From contig CAVSSK010000023.1 in NCBI GenBank assembly GCA_963730395.1, positions 1 to 64,000 on the forward strand: a stretch of 64,000 bases of DNA. The letters are read 5' to 3'. The position numbers and the translations under genes were made by a program. The notes under the pieces were generated by a model. It did not search any database. It saw only the letters and a list, made by a program, of their open reading frames with translations, and had not been told where the DNA came from. This DNA is from Bog-473 sp963730395 (GTDB taxonomy: Bacteria; Actinomycetota; Acidimicrobiia; Acidimicrobiales; RAAP-2). Of this stretch, positions 36,275 through 45,900 are shown in pieces (position 1 is the first letter of the stretch; the number at the start of each line of letters is the position of its first letter).

Positions 36275-36564
36275 AGGGCCCCCCGGCAGGTACTGGTCGT
36301 CACCTTCAGCGTAGACCCGCGCCGACTGCCTAATTCGGGCCAAATTGGGGCGACACGGGACCGCCAGGACCCGAAACGGATTGGGCCGCTCCGCAAGGGA
36401 ATGGCCAGTGGCGGCAACCTGCATCGGACCGCCGTCGCAACGGGGGTCACAGACAACATTTATGTGACTCATATCTTTCTCTGACCTGGCGTACAGACCG
36501 GACCTGTCCAATGGAAGCCGTGGAACAGCGCCCGGCAGCCGGGTGCTCCGACGGAGGACCGCAC
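36275..36564. other. Divergent intergenic region
   Basis: Some 290 bases lie between the amidohydrolase and the protease. A locally AT-rich patch (ACAACATTTATGTGACTCAT, 36453-36472) stands out in otherwise GC-rich DNA and is the likeliest promoter area for the protease. No repeat or RNA structure was recognised. Confidence 0.35.
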
Positions 36565-38220
36565 ATGACCGAGGATCACAACCACCAGAACGACCAGGCG
36601 ACCGGCGAGCCGGTGAGCGGTTCGGAGCCCGAGGCTCCTCCGACCGCGGTGCCCGAGAGCACGGGCCAGGCCATCGCGCTGCCGCCGACGACTCCCCCGG
36701 CACCAGCCGACCCCATCGCCGTGACCCCGCAGCCGGACACCCCGCCGATGGGGGTTCCGCAGGGCTCCGACCTCCCTCAGGGCAGCTACGCCATGGGTGC
36801 GTTGGCGGGGAACCCCATGCTCGGCGAGCCGACCGGCGGCTCCGACGCCGGCCCCCCGACAGACCCGAACGCCCCGATGTGGGGCGCTCCCGTCGCACCA
36901 GCCGCTCCGGCGGCCGGCGCCCACCACGTGCGCAACGGGGTGCTCGCCGGAGTGGCGGCCTTCGTGCTCCTGGCCGGAGGCGTGGCCATCGGACACGCGG
37001 CCTGGACCGGTGGCACCTCCACCTTGTCATCGGCCCCGTCGTCGGGCAGCACTCGGCTCCCGTCGGGTTCGGGCAATGGAACAGGCAACCCCTTCGGGAA
37101 CGGCTCACCGTTCGGCGGCGCCCTCGGCAACTCCGGCAACACGGGCAGTGGCAACTCCGGGAACGGCAACTCGGGCTCGTCGGGCGGGTCCGGCCCGAGT
37201 GACGCCAGTGCCATTGCGGCCAAGGTCGACCCCGGCCTCGTCGACATCAACACGACGCTCGGCTACTCACAGGAGCAGGCTGCCGGTACCGGCATCGTGC
37301 TCACCTCGAACGGCGTGATCCTGACCAACAACCACGTGATCAACGGCGCGACCAAGATCAGCGTCACCGACGTGGGCAACCAGAAGACCTACACGGCCAA
37401 GGTGGTGGGCTACGACCGCAGCCACGACATCGCGGTGCTGCAGCTGCAGAACGCCTCCGGGCTCCAGACCGCCCCGACGGACACCTCGAGCGCCTCGGTC
37501 GGCGAGGACGTCGTCGGCGTCGGCAATGCCGGCGGCACCGGCGGCACGCCCAGCGCGGCCGGCGGGACCGTGACCGCCCTCAACCAGTCGATCACGGCCA
37601 GCGACGAGGGCGACGGGACCTCCGAGCAGCTCAGCGGCCTCATCGAGACCAACGCCGACATCCAGCCCGGCGACTCGGGCGGCGCGCTCGTCAACACCTC
37701 GGGCCAGGTCGTCGGCGTGGACACGGCCGCCTCGGCGGGCTTCTCCTTCCAGTCCAACGATCAGTCCCAGGGCACCCAGGGCTTCGCCATCCCGATCAAC
37801 ACCGCACTCTCCGTCGCCCGTCAGATCGAGGCCGGCAACTCGTCCTCGACGGTGCACATCGGCGAGACGGCCTTCCTGGGCGTCGAGGTCAACCCGCAGG
37901 GCAGCTCGAGCTCGGGCAACAGTGGGAGCGGCGGGTTCGGCAGCTTCTTCGGCGGGAACAGCGGCAACACCGGCTCGGGTTCGTCGGTCTCCGGCGCCTC
38001 GGTGGCCGGTGTCGTCACCAACGAGCCGGCGCAGGAGGCGGGCATCGCCCAGGGCGACACCATCACCTCGCTCGGCGGCAAGTCCATCGGCTCGGCGAAC
38101 GACCTGACCAACGCCATGCTCACGTACCACCCGGGCGACAAGGTCAGCATCGCCTGGACGGACGGCTCCGGCCAGAACCACACGGCCACCGTGCAGCTCT
38201 CCTCGGGGCCGCCGCAGTAG
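36565..38220 (+). CDS. HtrA/DegP-like trypsin-family serine protease with PDZ domain
   Basis: The 551-residue membrane-anchored protease has a cytoplasmic Pro/Thr-rich tail of about 130 residues, one membrane segment (VLAGVAAFVLLAGGVAIGHAAW) and a Gly/Ser/Asn-rich linker. The S1C protease domain has its triad at His257 (TNNHVING), Asp288 (SHDIAVLQL) and Ser371 (GDSGGALVN). A C-terminal PDZ domain holds VVTNEPAQEAGIAQGDTI. It should act outside the membrane on misfolded proteins. The ATG at 36565 has GGAGGA six bases upstream. Confidence 0.94.
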   Translation: MTEDHNHQNDQATGEPVSGSEPEAPPTAVPESTGQAIALPPTTPPAPADPIAVTPQPDTPPMGVPQGSDLPQGSYAMGALAGNPMLGEPTGGSDAGPPTDPNAPMWGAPVAPAAPAAGAHHVRNGVLAGVAAFVLLAGGVAIGHAAWTGGTSTLSSAPSSGSTRLPSGSGNGTGNPFGNGSPFGGALGNSGNTGSGNSGNGNSGSSGGSGPSDASAIAAKVDPGLVDINTTLGYSQEQAAGTGIVLTSNGVILTNNHVINGATKISVTDVGNQKTYTAKVVGYDRSHDIAVLQLQNASGLQTAPTDTSSASVGEDVVGVGNAGGTGGTPSAAGGTVTALNQSITASDEGDGTSEQLSGLIETNADIQPGDSGGALVNTSGQVVGVDTAASAGFSFQSNDQSQGTQGFAIPINTALSVARQIEAGNSSSTVHIGETAFLGVEVNPQGSSSSGNSGSGGFGSFFGGNSGNTGSGSSVSGASVAGVVTNEPAQEAGIAQGDTITSLGGKSIGSANDLTNAMLTYHPGDKVSIAWTDGSGQNHTATVQLSSGPPQ

Positions 38221-38270
38221 TCGAGTCCAGCGGCAGGCGAGCGGTCGGCCGGCGCCGGTCGCTCGCTCTG

Positions 38271-38960
38271 CTATTGCTGAATCAGCTTGACGATTGCGAT
38301 CAACGTCGCCAAGACTGCGGCGCTGAGCACGCAGATCAATCCCCAGCCGACGCTGACGTTGGCTCCTGGCGGACGCCGGCACCTGCGAGATCTTCTGCAC
38401 GATGCGGAACATGTCGTAGATGGCGAAGACCGTGGTCACCGCGGCGATGATGGCCGTGAAGATCGCGAGCTGCAGCTCCTCCGACGTCATCGCGAAGCAG
38501 GCGAAGATCGACCAGCAGGATGCCGCCGATGAAGGTGACCCAGCCGTCGACGCCGATCAAGGCGGAGACCCCGGGGTCGATGCCGTTGATGGATGCGTGG
38601 AAGTTGGCGACGCCCAAGTTGCCGCTGCACGTGCACCCACGAGCCGACCGATCCGTACATCAACGCGATCCCGCACACCAGAAGGAAGAAGACGCCGAGG
38701 TTGAAGGTGACGCCGGTCGCCGTGGCTTTGGTTGCGGCCGCCACGGGGGCATACGGATTGGCCGACAACCGCTGCCCTGGCCGGCGGGGGGGCCGCCACA
38801 CTGCTCGCCCCGGCGGGGACGTCGCCCGACTACGACCCACCCTTGCCCGTGGTCCAGCGCCTCCGGGCCGTCCAGTTCTCGCCGTCCCAGTAGGTCTGGT
38901 CGCTGGGGTTGGCCCGAGTCGGGTACCAGCCCGGAGCCTTCGGGCTCGCTCCGGCGGCAT
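38271..38960 (-). pseudogene. DUF2510 membrane protein, multiply frameshifted
   Basis: Pieces in all three minus frames join into one protein: PGWYPTRANPSDQTYWDGENWTA (a DUF2510 domain), then ATGVTFNLGVFFLLVCGIAL, GVANFHASINGIDPG, VDGWVTFIGGILLV, MTSEELQLAIFTAIIAAVTTV and a last segment GWGLICVLSAAVLATLIAIV ending in TAG at 38271. DUF2510 modules precede membrane domains in many actinobacterial proteins of unknown role. At least four shifts are needed over 700 bases. I cannot tell true decay from sequencing error; the retained hydrophobic pattern favours error. Confidence 0.6.
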
Positions 38961-39083
38961 GCCGACCAGTTCCGGCCCGGAACTCACTGGAGCTGAGGTT
39001 CCTACGTCTTCCTCGTCCACCTGCACCACCTCCGATCGGCCCCGGTCGTGGCTGGCGGCCGATGGCCAACTAGCTTTACCGGC

Positions 39084-39458
39084 GTGACGGCAGAAGGTGT
39101 GGATGCCGACGGCGCGCTGACCGACGAGGAGCTCACCGCGTTGGCCCTGGCCGCCGACCCGGGTGCCCCCCTGCCCGAGGATGCGGTGCCCATCGGCATC
39201 CATCTGGCCCAGTTCGGTCCTCGCTGCCCCTGTGGTACATGCCCCCGGCAGTGGGCCGCGGACGGTCGCCGCTGGAAGGCGCCTTTTGTGATCGCCGTCG
39301 TCTCGGCGTTCCTGCTGATCGACCTGATGGGGCTCTGCAACACCTACGGGATTGAGCCTGAGCCTGGCCTGATTCCTTCAGGGCGTCGAGCTCGCCCCAT
39401 GTGGAGGCAGCCCGCACCCCGTGGGCTCAGGGCTTCCCCGCCTGCACCCAGCTCTTGA
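39084..39458 (+). CDS. Small hypothetical protein with one hydrophobic segment
   Basis: The 124-residue protein starts at GTG 39084 with an acidic stretch (VDADGALTDEELTALALAADPG). A CPCGTCPRQW cysteine cluster follows, then a hydrophobic segment (FVIAVVSAFLLIDLMGLCNTYGI). The last 30 residues are low-complexity and overlap the convergent lsr2 gene by 32 bases, so the true end may be earlier if a frameshift is present. No family is recognised. Confidence 0.45.
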   Translation: MTAEGVDADGALTDEELTALALAADPGAPLPEDAVPIGIHLAQFGPRCPCGTCPRQWAADGRRWKAPFVIAVVSAFLLIDLMGLCNTYGIEPEPGLIPSGRRARPMWRQPAPRGLRASPPAPSS

Positions 39459-39774
39459 CCCGGGCGTCGCTGATCCGCCGCGCCGTCGCCATGTTGGCCC
39501 AGGTCCTAAAACGGGACTTCTCGTCCGTGCTCAGTTGGGAGTAGAGCGTCCTCTCCGCCGGCACGCTGCCGGCCCGTGGCGACCGGGAACGGCCACCGCC
39601 GCCATCGACCCTAGCGTTCTCGACGTACGGCCCTAGGACGCCTCGGAGCTTGGTCGCATTGGCGGCGCTCAAATCGATTTCGTATGACCTCCCGTCGAGG
39701 GAAAACCGAACGGTTTCGTCTGCGTCACCCCCGTCGATGTCATCGGTGAGCTTCACTATCACGGTCTTTGCCAT
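39427..39774 (-). CDS. lsr2: Lsr2-family nucleoid-associated protein
   Basis: The 115-residue protein opens with AKTVIVKLTDDIDGGDADET and VRFSLDGRSYEIDLS, the Lsr2 dimerisation domain, then an Arg/Gly-rich linker. The C-terminal DNA-binding helices read KSRFRTWANMATARRISDAR. Lsr2 binds AT-rich DNA and silences acquired genes in actinobacteria. The usual R-G-R minor-groove hook is replaced by D-A-R here, so its DNA preference may differ. The ATG at 39774 gives the family's MAKTV start. Confidence 0.9.
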   Translation of the reverse strand: MAKTVIVKLTDDIDGGDADETVRFSLDGRSYEIDLSAANATKLRGVLGPYVENARVDGGGGRSRSPRAGSVPAERTLYSQLSTDEKSRFRTWANMATARRISDARVKSWVQAGKP

Positions 39775-40075
39775 GACCAAATGGTGGCAGAGCCCTCACC
39801 TGCCCACAAAGCCCCTCAACCAGCAGTTGCTCCAGCAGTCGATTTCACGTCGCGGCATTCCCCGTCTCCGGTGCGCAGGGCTGAGCAACAGTCACTGGTC
39901 TGCTACTGCAGTTGCACGAGATACAGGGACTAAGGTGGGTTGGTCTCGGCGCGCCGGATTCGACCCTTATTTTCCCCCTCCGTCGAATCCATGGCGCGTC
40001 GGGGCGCGTCGCGCCGGGTGGTCGGCGCATCTGCTGCCTGTCGTCGCTGCGACAGCCAACCGCCAGAATGCTCCG
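39775..40075. other. Divergent intergenic region upstream of lsr2
   Basis: About 300 bases, somewhat lower in GC than their neighbours, separate lsr2 from the next plus-strand gene. Short frames exist in both directions but none looks like protein. No repeat or hairpin was recognised. Promoters for both flanking genes are expected here. Confidence 0.35.
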
Positions 40076-40318
40076 ATGGCTCGCAGGGGCAAGAACGCAC
40101 GAAGGGACCGACGACGCGAGGCTGACGGGGACAGGATTCCTGGCTTGGCGTCACATTGGCGAACCGACGGGGTCGCAAAGACCGCCTACCGGACCCAGGG
40201 TGACGCACTGGCCGCGGCGGACGTGCGACGTCAAGATTCGGGAGTGGAACTCAACGTCTACCGCTGCGACGTCTGTTCGGCATGGCACATGGGCAATCCC
40301 GGCGGGCGTTACCGTTGA
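40076..40318 (+). CDS. Small zinc-ribbon-like hypothetical protein
   Basis: The 80-residue basic protein starts MARRGKNARRDRRREADGD. It has an internal segment KTAYRTQGDALAAADVRRQD and ends with VYRCDVCSAWHMGNPGGRYR. The C-x2-C followed by W-H suggests half of a zinc site or a small nucleic-acid-binding fold. No family is recognised. It is followed 12 bases later by the DinB-like gene in the same direction. Confidence 0.55.
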   Translation: MARRGKNARRDRRREADGDRIPGLASHWRTDGVAKTAYRTQGDALAAADVRRQDSGVELNVYRCDVCSAWHMGNPGGRYR

Positions 40319-40330
40319 GGACATGAGGAC

Positions 40331-40849
40331 ATGACAGGCGTACCAGTCAGCGGACCTTGGGAGCACCCCGAGGGACAGTGTCCGGAGTGCGGGTTCGACT
40401 GGGACGAATCCGCGTACGAGTTCCTCGTCGGCCAGTGTGTCCGCAATGTGGCAGTCTTCGGCGGCGTCCTTTCTCGGATTGATCCCGCCCGGGAGGTCGA
40501 ACCAGGCCTCTGGCCGGCCAGCCGATACGTGTGGCACACCGTCGACGTCCTCCGTTTTGGCACAGAGCGGTTGTGGACGATCAGCGCGGACCCTGCCTTC
40601 GGTGTCCCGACGTGGGACGAGAACGTCGTCGCGGAAGTGCGCTCGTACGATCAGCTCTCATCCATCGTGGGCTTGATAGCCCTCGTCGCGGCGGCGGATG
40701 CATGGCGCACCGCTGCCTTCGAGGCTCCGCATGATGTCTCGACCCCTCACCCCGAGGCCGGTGCCATCAGCGCATTGGACGTCGTGCAGGGCAACGCCCA
40801 CGAGGTGTGCCATCACCTGTGGGACGTGCGACGCGCGATGGGCGACTGA
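40331..40849 (+). CDS. DinB-like domain protein
   Basis: The 172-residue protein has an N-terminal CPECGFDWDESAYEFLVGQC (zinc-knuckle-like) followed by a DinB-type four-helix bundle. The likely metal histidines are in SRYVWHTVDVLRFGTERLW and NAHEVCHHLWDVRRAMG. DinB relatives include thiol transferases that use mycothiol or bacillithiol, so a thiol-dependent role is possible but unproven. Intact frame with a good ATG. Confidence 0.78.
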   Translation: MTGVPVSGPWEHPEGQCPECGFDWDESAYEFLVGQCVRNVAVFGGVLSRIDPAREVEPGLWPASRYVWHTVDVLRFGTERLWTISADPAFGVPTWDENVVAEVRSYDQLSSIVGLIALVAAADAWRTAAFEAPHDVSTPHPEAGAISALDVVQGNAHEVCHHLWDVRRAMGD

Positions 40850-41453
40850 CAAAGATATGCGACCTGGTCCCCTCCACGCAGCGCCACCTTCTGAAGGCCG
40901 TCTCTAGCACCGACACAGCCATCCGCTCCCATTGATGCATGCCCGCCGGGCTCTTCACCGTCGCGACAGTACGACTCAGAAGACTTCCATTCCCCGATGA
41001 CGCCGCGACGTCGGCGACCCTCGCGCTCCGCCAAAGTGTCGGGTAAGTCCCAGAACTGTTGGTTGTGACACGCAAAAAGATCAAGGGAATCACAATTCTT
41101 GCCGATCTCTCGAGTGCAGACATTCGGATTGGTGCCTGATCAGCCGACAAGCTCTCAACGGCATCTCAAGAATCAAGAGGCGGGGTTTTCAGGCCCGAAG
41201 CCAGGGAGTACGGTTCTCCCAGGTGGTTGGGGCGGAGGCGGTCCGCTCATTTGGAGTGAACTTGGCGACTTGGCGATTAAGGCGAGGACAAGCAGCTGCA
41301 CACTCCGCGGCGCACTCGCGCGCGGCGCCAAGCATGTTCATTCCAGCTCCCGCCCGCTCGTGTAGCTACGGACTTCGATCTTCTCCCAGAATGTAGGCCC
41401 TTCGTTATGACCGATGAGCAAGGACGCTCCCTCGCACCCGACGGGGTGTTGCA
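40850..41453. other. Long intergenic region upstream of the pilus locus
   Basis: This ~600-base region has no convincing gene; the frames present are rich in Arg, Ser and Pro and lack ribosome sites. Its right half holds the structured element at 41190-41268 that recurs upstream of pilB. The AT content is higher than in flanking genes around 41040-41170, so a promoter for the pilin-adhesin operon probably lies there. Confidence 0.45.
41190..41268 (+). ncRNA. Candidate leader RNA element, copy A
   Basis: This intergenic stretch shares ordered blocks with a second copy at 51887-51967: CAGGCC-GA-G, TCCCA, the 17-base core GGGCGGAGGCGGTCCGC (41230-41246), TGGAG and ACTTGGCGA (41260-41268). The core folds as GCGGA/TCCGC around a GGCGG loop. 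Upstream, GGGAG-TACGGTT-CTCCC forms another hairpin. It lies 186 bases before the first prepilin gene on the same strand. No known riboswitch class was recognised. Confidence 0.5.
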
Positions 41454-42993
41454 GTGACGAGTCGCCGCCTGCTCGCCCATCCTGTGGCCGTTGCACGGCG
41501 CGCCACTCGACGCCGGGTCGAGGGGAACGACGAGGCGGGCTTCACTCTGATTGAGCTGGTGATCACCGTGGTCATCCTCCCGATCGTGATCGGTGGCATC
41601 GCGGCCTCACTCCTCGCTGTTTTCGGACTGCAGAACCAGACCCAGAACCGGATCGGAAACTCGAACGACGCGCTCGGTCAGCTCGTCCACGTTCAACAAG
41701 GACGTGCAGAGCGCCCAACAGATCGAGACTGCGACCACACCCGCCTGCGGAGTCAGCGGGCAGACGCAGCTGGTGGGACTCGAGTGGGGGCTGGACGCGA
41801 GCGGGAACTACCAAACGGTGGTCTCCTACGTGCTCGTCCCGACCGGCAACACGAACTGGCTGGTCCGCCAGGTCTGCACCTCCCCGCCGTCCCCTCCGTC
41901 CAGCACCCCCACGAGCACCCGCGTGGTCTCCCACGATGCCGGGCCCGCCTGCACAACTACTACCTGCGCCCCCGGTACCACGTCCATGACCTTCAATCCC
42001 TCGGGCTTCATCGGCACCAACGCGACGTGGAAGTCGACCAACGGACTCTATGGAGTCACACTGAACATCGTCGCGCCCGGGAGTAGTTACACGTACTCAC
42101 TCTCCGGGCTACCGGGCGCGAGCACGTCGACCGGCTCGGCGTCACAGATCCAGCTCACCCAGAACCCGGCCGGATGCAACCTGGCCAGCCCCGGGAGCGG
42201 CAACTACGCAAAAGTGCTCTGCTTCGCCGACTTCACCAGCTTCAAGAACACGAACTCGAACAACGCGTATTGCCCAAGCGGAACCGGCCAACAGATGAAG
42301 CTGTCCATCGCCGACTCACCCGATGTCCTGCAGTTCTGCGTGAGCGCTTCGCCCAACAACGTGGTGCCCTACGCCATTCCGACCTACTACAACCCCGGCA
42401 GTCAGGGGTACAACAGCGAGGCCTACCTCGGCAACAACGGCTTCTACACGGGCATCCCCGGGAACCCCGCGCTGTACCAGCTGAACAGCAACGGTGCCTA
42501 CACCGTCGTGACCTTCAGCAACATCGAGCTCACCAACGCTGTCGGTGAGCCGGCCACGGGCTGGACCCTCGTGACGGGTGACGCCGAGTCGACCGACAGC
42601 GGCGAGTGGATCAACTTCACCACCAACCTCACGTGGTCGGTCCTGCCCAACACCAGCGCGTCCCTCTACGGCAACTCGTGCTACGACGCCCACGACACGG
42701 GCTCCAGCGGCCTCTTCAAGTGGACGGGACCCGTGCCCCCGACGACCGCCACGGTGGGCAACCCTGCGGCCGGGCCGCCCGCCGCCGGGAACGCCACCAC
42801 GCTCCCCACCCCCGTCGCACCGAACTACACCACCGGGGTCTCGTCCATCCTCTGTGAGTCCGACCAGCAGTTGAACAAGACCGGTACCCTCATGCTGGCC
42901 AGCCCGGAGCCTGCCAACTTGGCCCCGCAGTCCGTGACCGTCACGATGAAGGGTGCGGGTTACCAGGGACTGTTCTTCGGAGTGCTGCTGTGA
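41454..42993 (+). CDS. Type IV prepilin-like protein, large (frameshifted)
   Basis: The protein has about 512 residues. After a basic leader, NDEAG|FTLIELVITVVILPIVIGG is a class III prepilin signal with Gly at -1, Phe at +1 and Glu at +5. A one-base shift near 41680 joins this to SSTFNKDVQSAQQIETATTP and a long Ser/Thr/Asn-rich extracellular part ending KGAGYQGLFFGVLL. Scattered cysteines could form disulfides. It is far larger than a major pilin, so it is probably a minor or tip subunit processed by the prepilin peptidase at 57.9-58.6 kb. The next gene overlaps its stop. Confidence 0.8.
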
Positions 42994-45900
42994 GACGACC
43001 GGCCGCAATCCTGCGGCGTGTCGTCGCCAGGTGGCAGCTCGGGAACTCTCCGTCGGCACGGGACCGCTTCTCCGAGGACGGTGACACCCTCATCGAGGTC
43101 CTGCTGTCCGTCGTCGTCCTGGGCATCGCAGCCGTGGCACTCCTCACGGGCTTCGCCACGGCGATCACGGCGTCCGCCGAGCACCGCCACCTCGCCTCGC
43201 TCGACTCGTCGACCAGGATCGCCGCCAACGAGGCCATTGCCGACGTCCAGCAGCAGGCGCAGAACCCGGCGAACAACCCATTCCTGTGCGCCAACACCTT
43301 CACCCCTACCTTCACCAACCTGACGGGCTCGTTCACCGTGTCCTCGACCGTGCTCTACTGGAACGGATCAGGGTGGGGGTCAGCGTGCACCAATTACGCC
43401 CCTCAGCAGTACACCCTCACGGTCACCGCGACGGGCTCGGGTGCCGACAGCACGGTCGTGACCACCGTCATCTACGACCCCTCGGCGCCCCCGCCACCCA
43501 ACGGCGTCGGGACACCCGTCCAGCTGGTGTGGCTCCAGCAGCCCACCAGCGGCACGGTGGGTACGCCCGTCACCCCACAGCCCGAAGTGGCCGTCGAGGA
43601 CGCGTTGAACAACATCGTCACGAGTGACCTCTCCTCGGTCACCCTGGTGGTCGTCTCGGGACCGGGCACCTTCTCCAGTACGTGCTCGGGTGTCGAGTCG
43701 TACGGAATCGTGCAGTTCTCGGACTGCAGCCTCAACGCGGCCGGGACCTACACGATCAAGGCGGTCGACTCGAGCACGAGCGTGGGAGCCACGCCGACGA
43801 GCTCCCTGACGGTGACCGGCGCTCCGGTGGCCAAGCTGGTCTTCACGACGGCGGCCGTGTCCGGCACGGCGTCGAACACCGCCAACCTCGGCCCGATCAC
43901 GGTCCAGGAGCAGGATGCGTTCGGCAACCCGACCTTTGCGCCGGAGACGGTCAACCTCAGCTCGAGCTCGGCGATGGGCGTCTTCTCCCTGACCGCCGGT
44001 GGGGCACCCGTGACCTCGGTCACCATCCCCGGCGGGGCCGTGTCGTCGGTGTCCTTCTTTTACGGCGACACTATTGCCGGCTCCCCGACGATCACCGCCA
44101 GCTCCCCGCCGGCCGTCGGCCTGGCGTCGGGCACGCAGACCGAAACCATCAAGGCGGGTCCCGCAGCGACCTTCACGCTCTCGACCCCGTCCCCGACCGC
44201 CGGCACGGGCTTCCCCGAGACCATCACCGCCTACGACCAGTTCGGCAACACGTCGACGGGCTTCACCGGCACCCAGTGCATCACCTTCAGCGGCCCGGCC
44301 AACTCGCCGAACGGCAACGCCCCGGCCTACCCGGCCCGGGGCACCTGCGCCACGGGGTCGTCCGCCGTGACCTTCGCCGCCGGCGTCGGCACGTCCACCA
44401 TCAGTCTCTACAAGGCCGGCAGCACGACGCTGACGGCCACCCAGGGCACCGTCACCGGCTCGGTCACCTTCACCGTTGCCACCGGGACGTTGGGGGCCCT
44501 CACGATCCCGACCAACCCGGGCACGCAGACGGCGGGGATCGCGTTCAACGTCGGCATCACCGGGACAGATGCATACGGGAATGCTTTCAGCGGAACGGTG
44601 AGTCCGACCTTCAGCGGTCCGGCTACCTCGCCGAACGGCAATGCCCCGTCCTACCCGACGTCGCTCACCTTCACCAACGGCGCCGCCACGGCGAACATGA
44701 CGCTCTTTGACGCCCAAACGACGACACTGAAGGTGGCTTCTGGTGCGATCAACGCCTCGACCAGCTTCACCGTGAATGCCGGGCTCTTCGCAGGCTTCAC
44801 CTTGTCGACCCCGACGGCCACAGCGGGCACCGTCTTCGGCGAGAACATCACCGCGGGCGACGCGTACGGTAACGGGGTCGCCGACGTATACCGGCACCAA
44901 GTGCGTCACCTTCAGCGGCCCGGCCAACTCGCCGAACGGAACGCGCCGGCCTACCCGGCCCCCGGCGGCACCTGCGGCGCGGGAACGTCGGCGGTCACCT
45001 TCAACGCCAGCGGGGTCGGCACGGCGTCCATCACCCTCTTCAAGGCGGGGAGCACGACGCTGACGGCCACGCAGGGCACCGATCTCCGGCTCGGTCACCT
45101 TCACTGTCTCGAGCGGCACGGTGAAGACCTTCACGATCCCGACCACACCGAACACCCAGACGGCGGGCACGGCCTTCAACGTGACCATCGATGCCACCGA
45201 CACCTACGGCAACCCCTTCGACGGCACCCTGACCACCGGTGGGAGCGGCCTCGCGTTCAGCGGTCCGGCGAACTCGCCGGCCCCGTCGAACACCGCCCCG
45301 TCCTATCCGGCGTCGCTCACCTTCACCAACGGCGCCGCCACGGCGAACATGACGCTCTATGACGCCCAGAGCACCACGCTGACGGTGGGAGCGACGGGCG
45401 CAACGTCGGGGACCACGCCCGCCAGCTTCACGGTGAACCCGGGGGCGGCGAGCAAATTCACCTTGTCCACCCCGACACCGACGGCCGGGACGCCGTTCAC
45501 CGAGACCGTCACGGCCATCGACGCCTACGCCAACACTGCGACGGGCTTCACCGGGCCCAGTGCGTCGCCTTCAGCGGCCCGGCAAACTCGCCCAACGACA
45601 CCGGCCCCGACCTACCCGGCCAAGGGCGCCTGCGCCACGGGATCGTCCTTGACCTTCACCGCCGGAATCGACAACTCGGCCTCGATCACCCTCGCAGACG
45701 CCCAGACGACGGCGCTGACGGCCACCCAGGGCCTCATCACGGGCAGCTCGGCCGCCTTCACGGTGAGCCCGGCCAATGCGACGACACTGACGGCGACGTC
45801 CGGAGCCAATCAGTCCGCCACGGTCAACGCTGCGTTCACCAACAAGCTCGTGGCCACCGCGACGGATGCGTACGGCAACGGCGTGTCAGGCGTGGCGGTC

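Noticed and set aside
40767..41150. 127-codon minus-strand frame upstream of the pilus locus
   Set aside because: Ser/Arg-rich, no ribosome site, and it overlaps the 3' end of the intact DinB-like gene.
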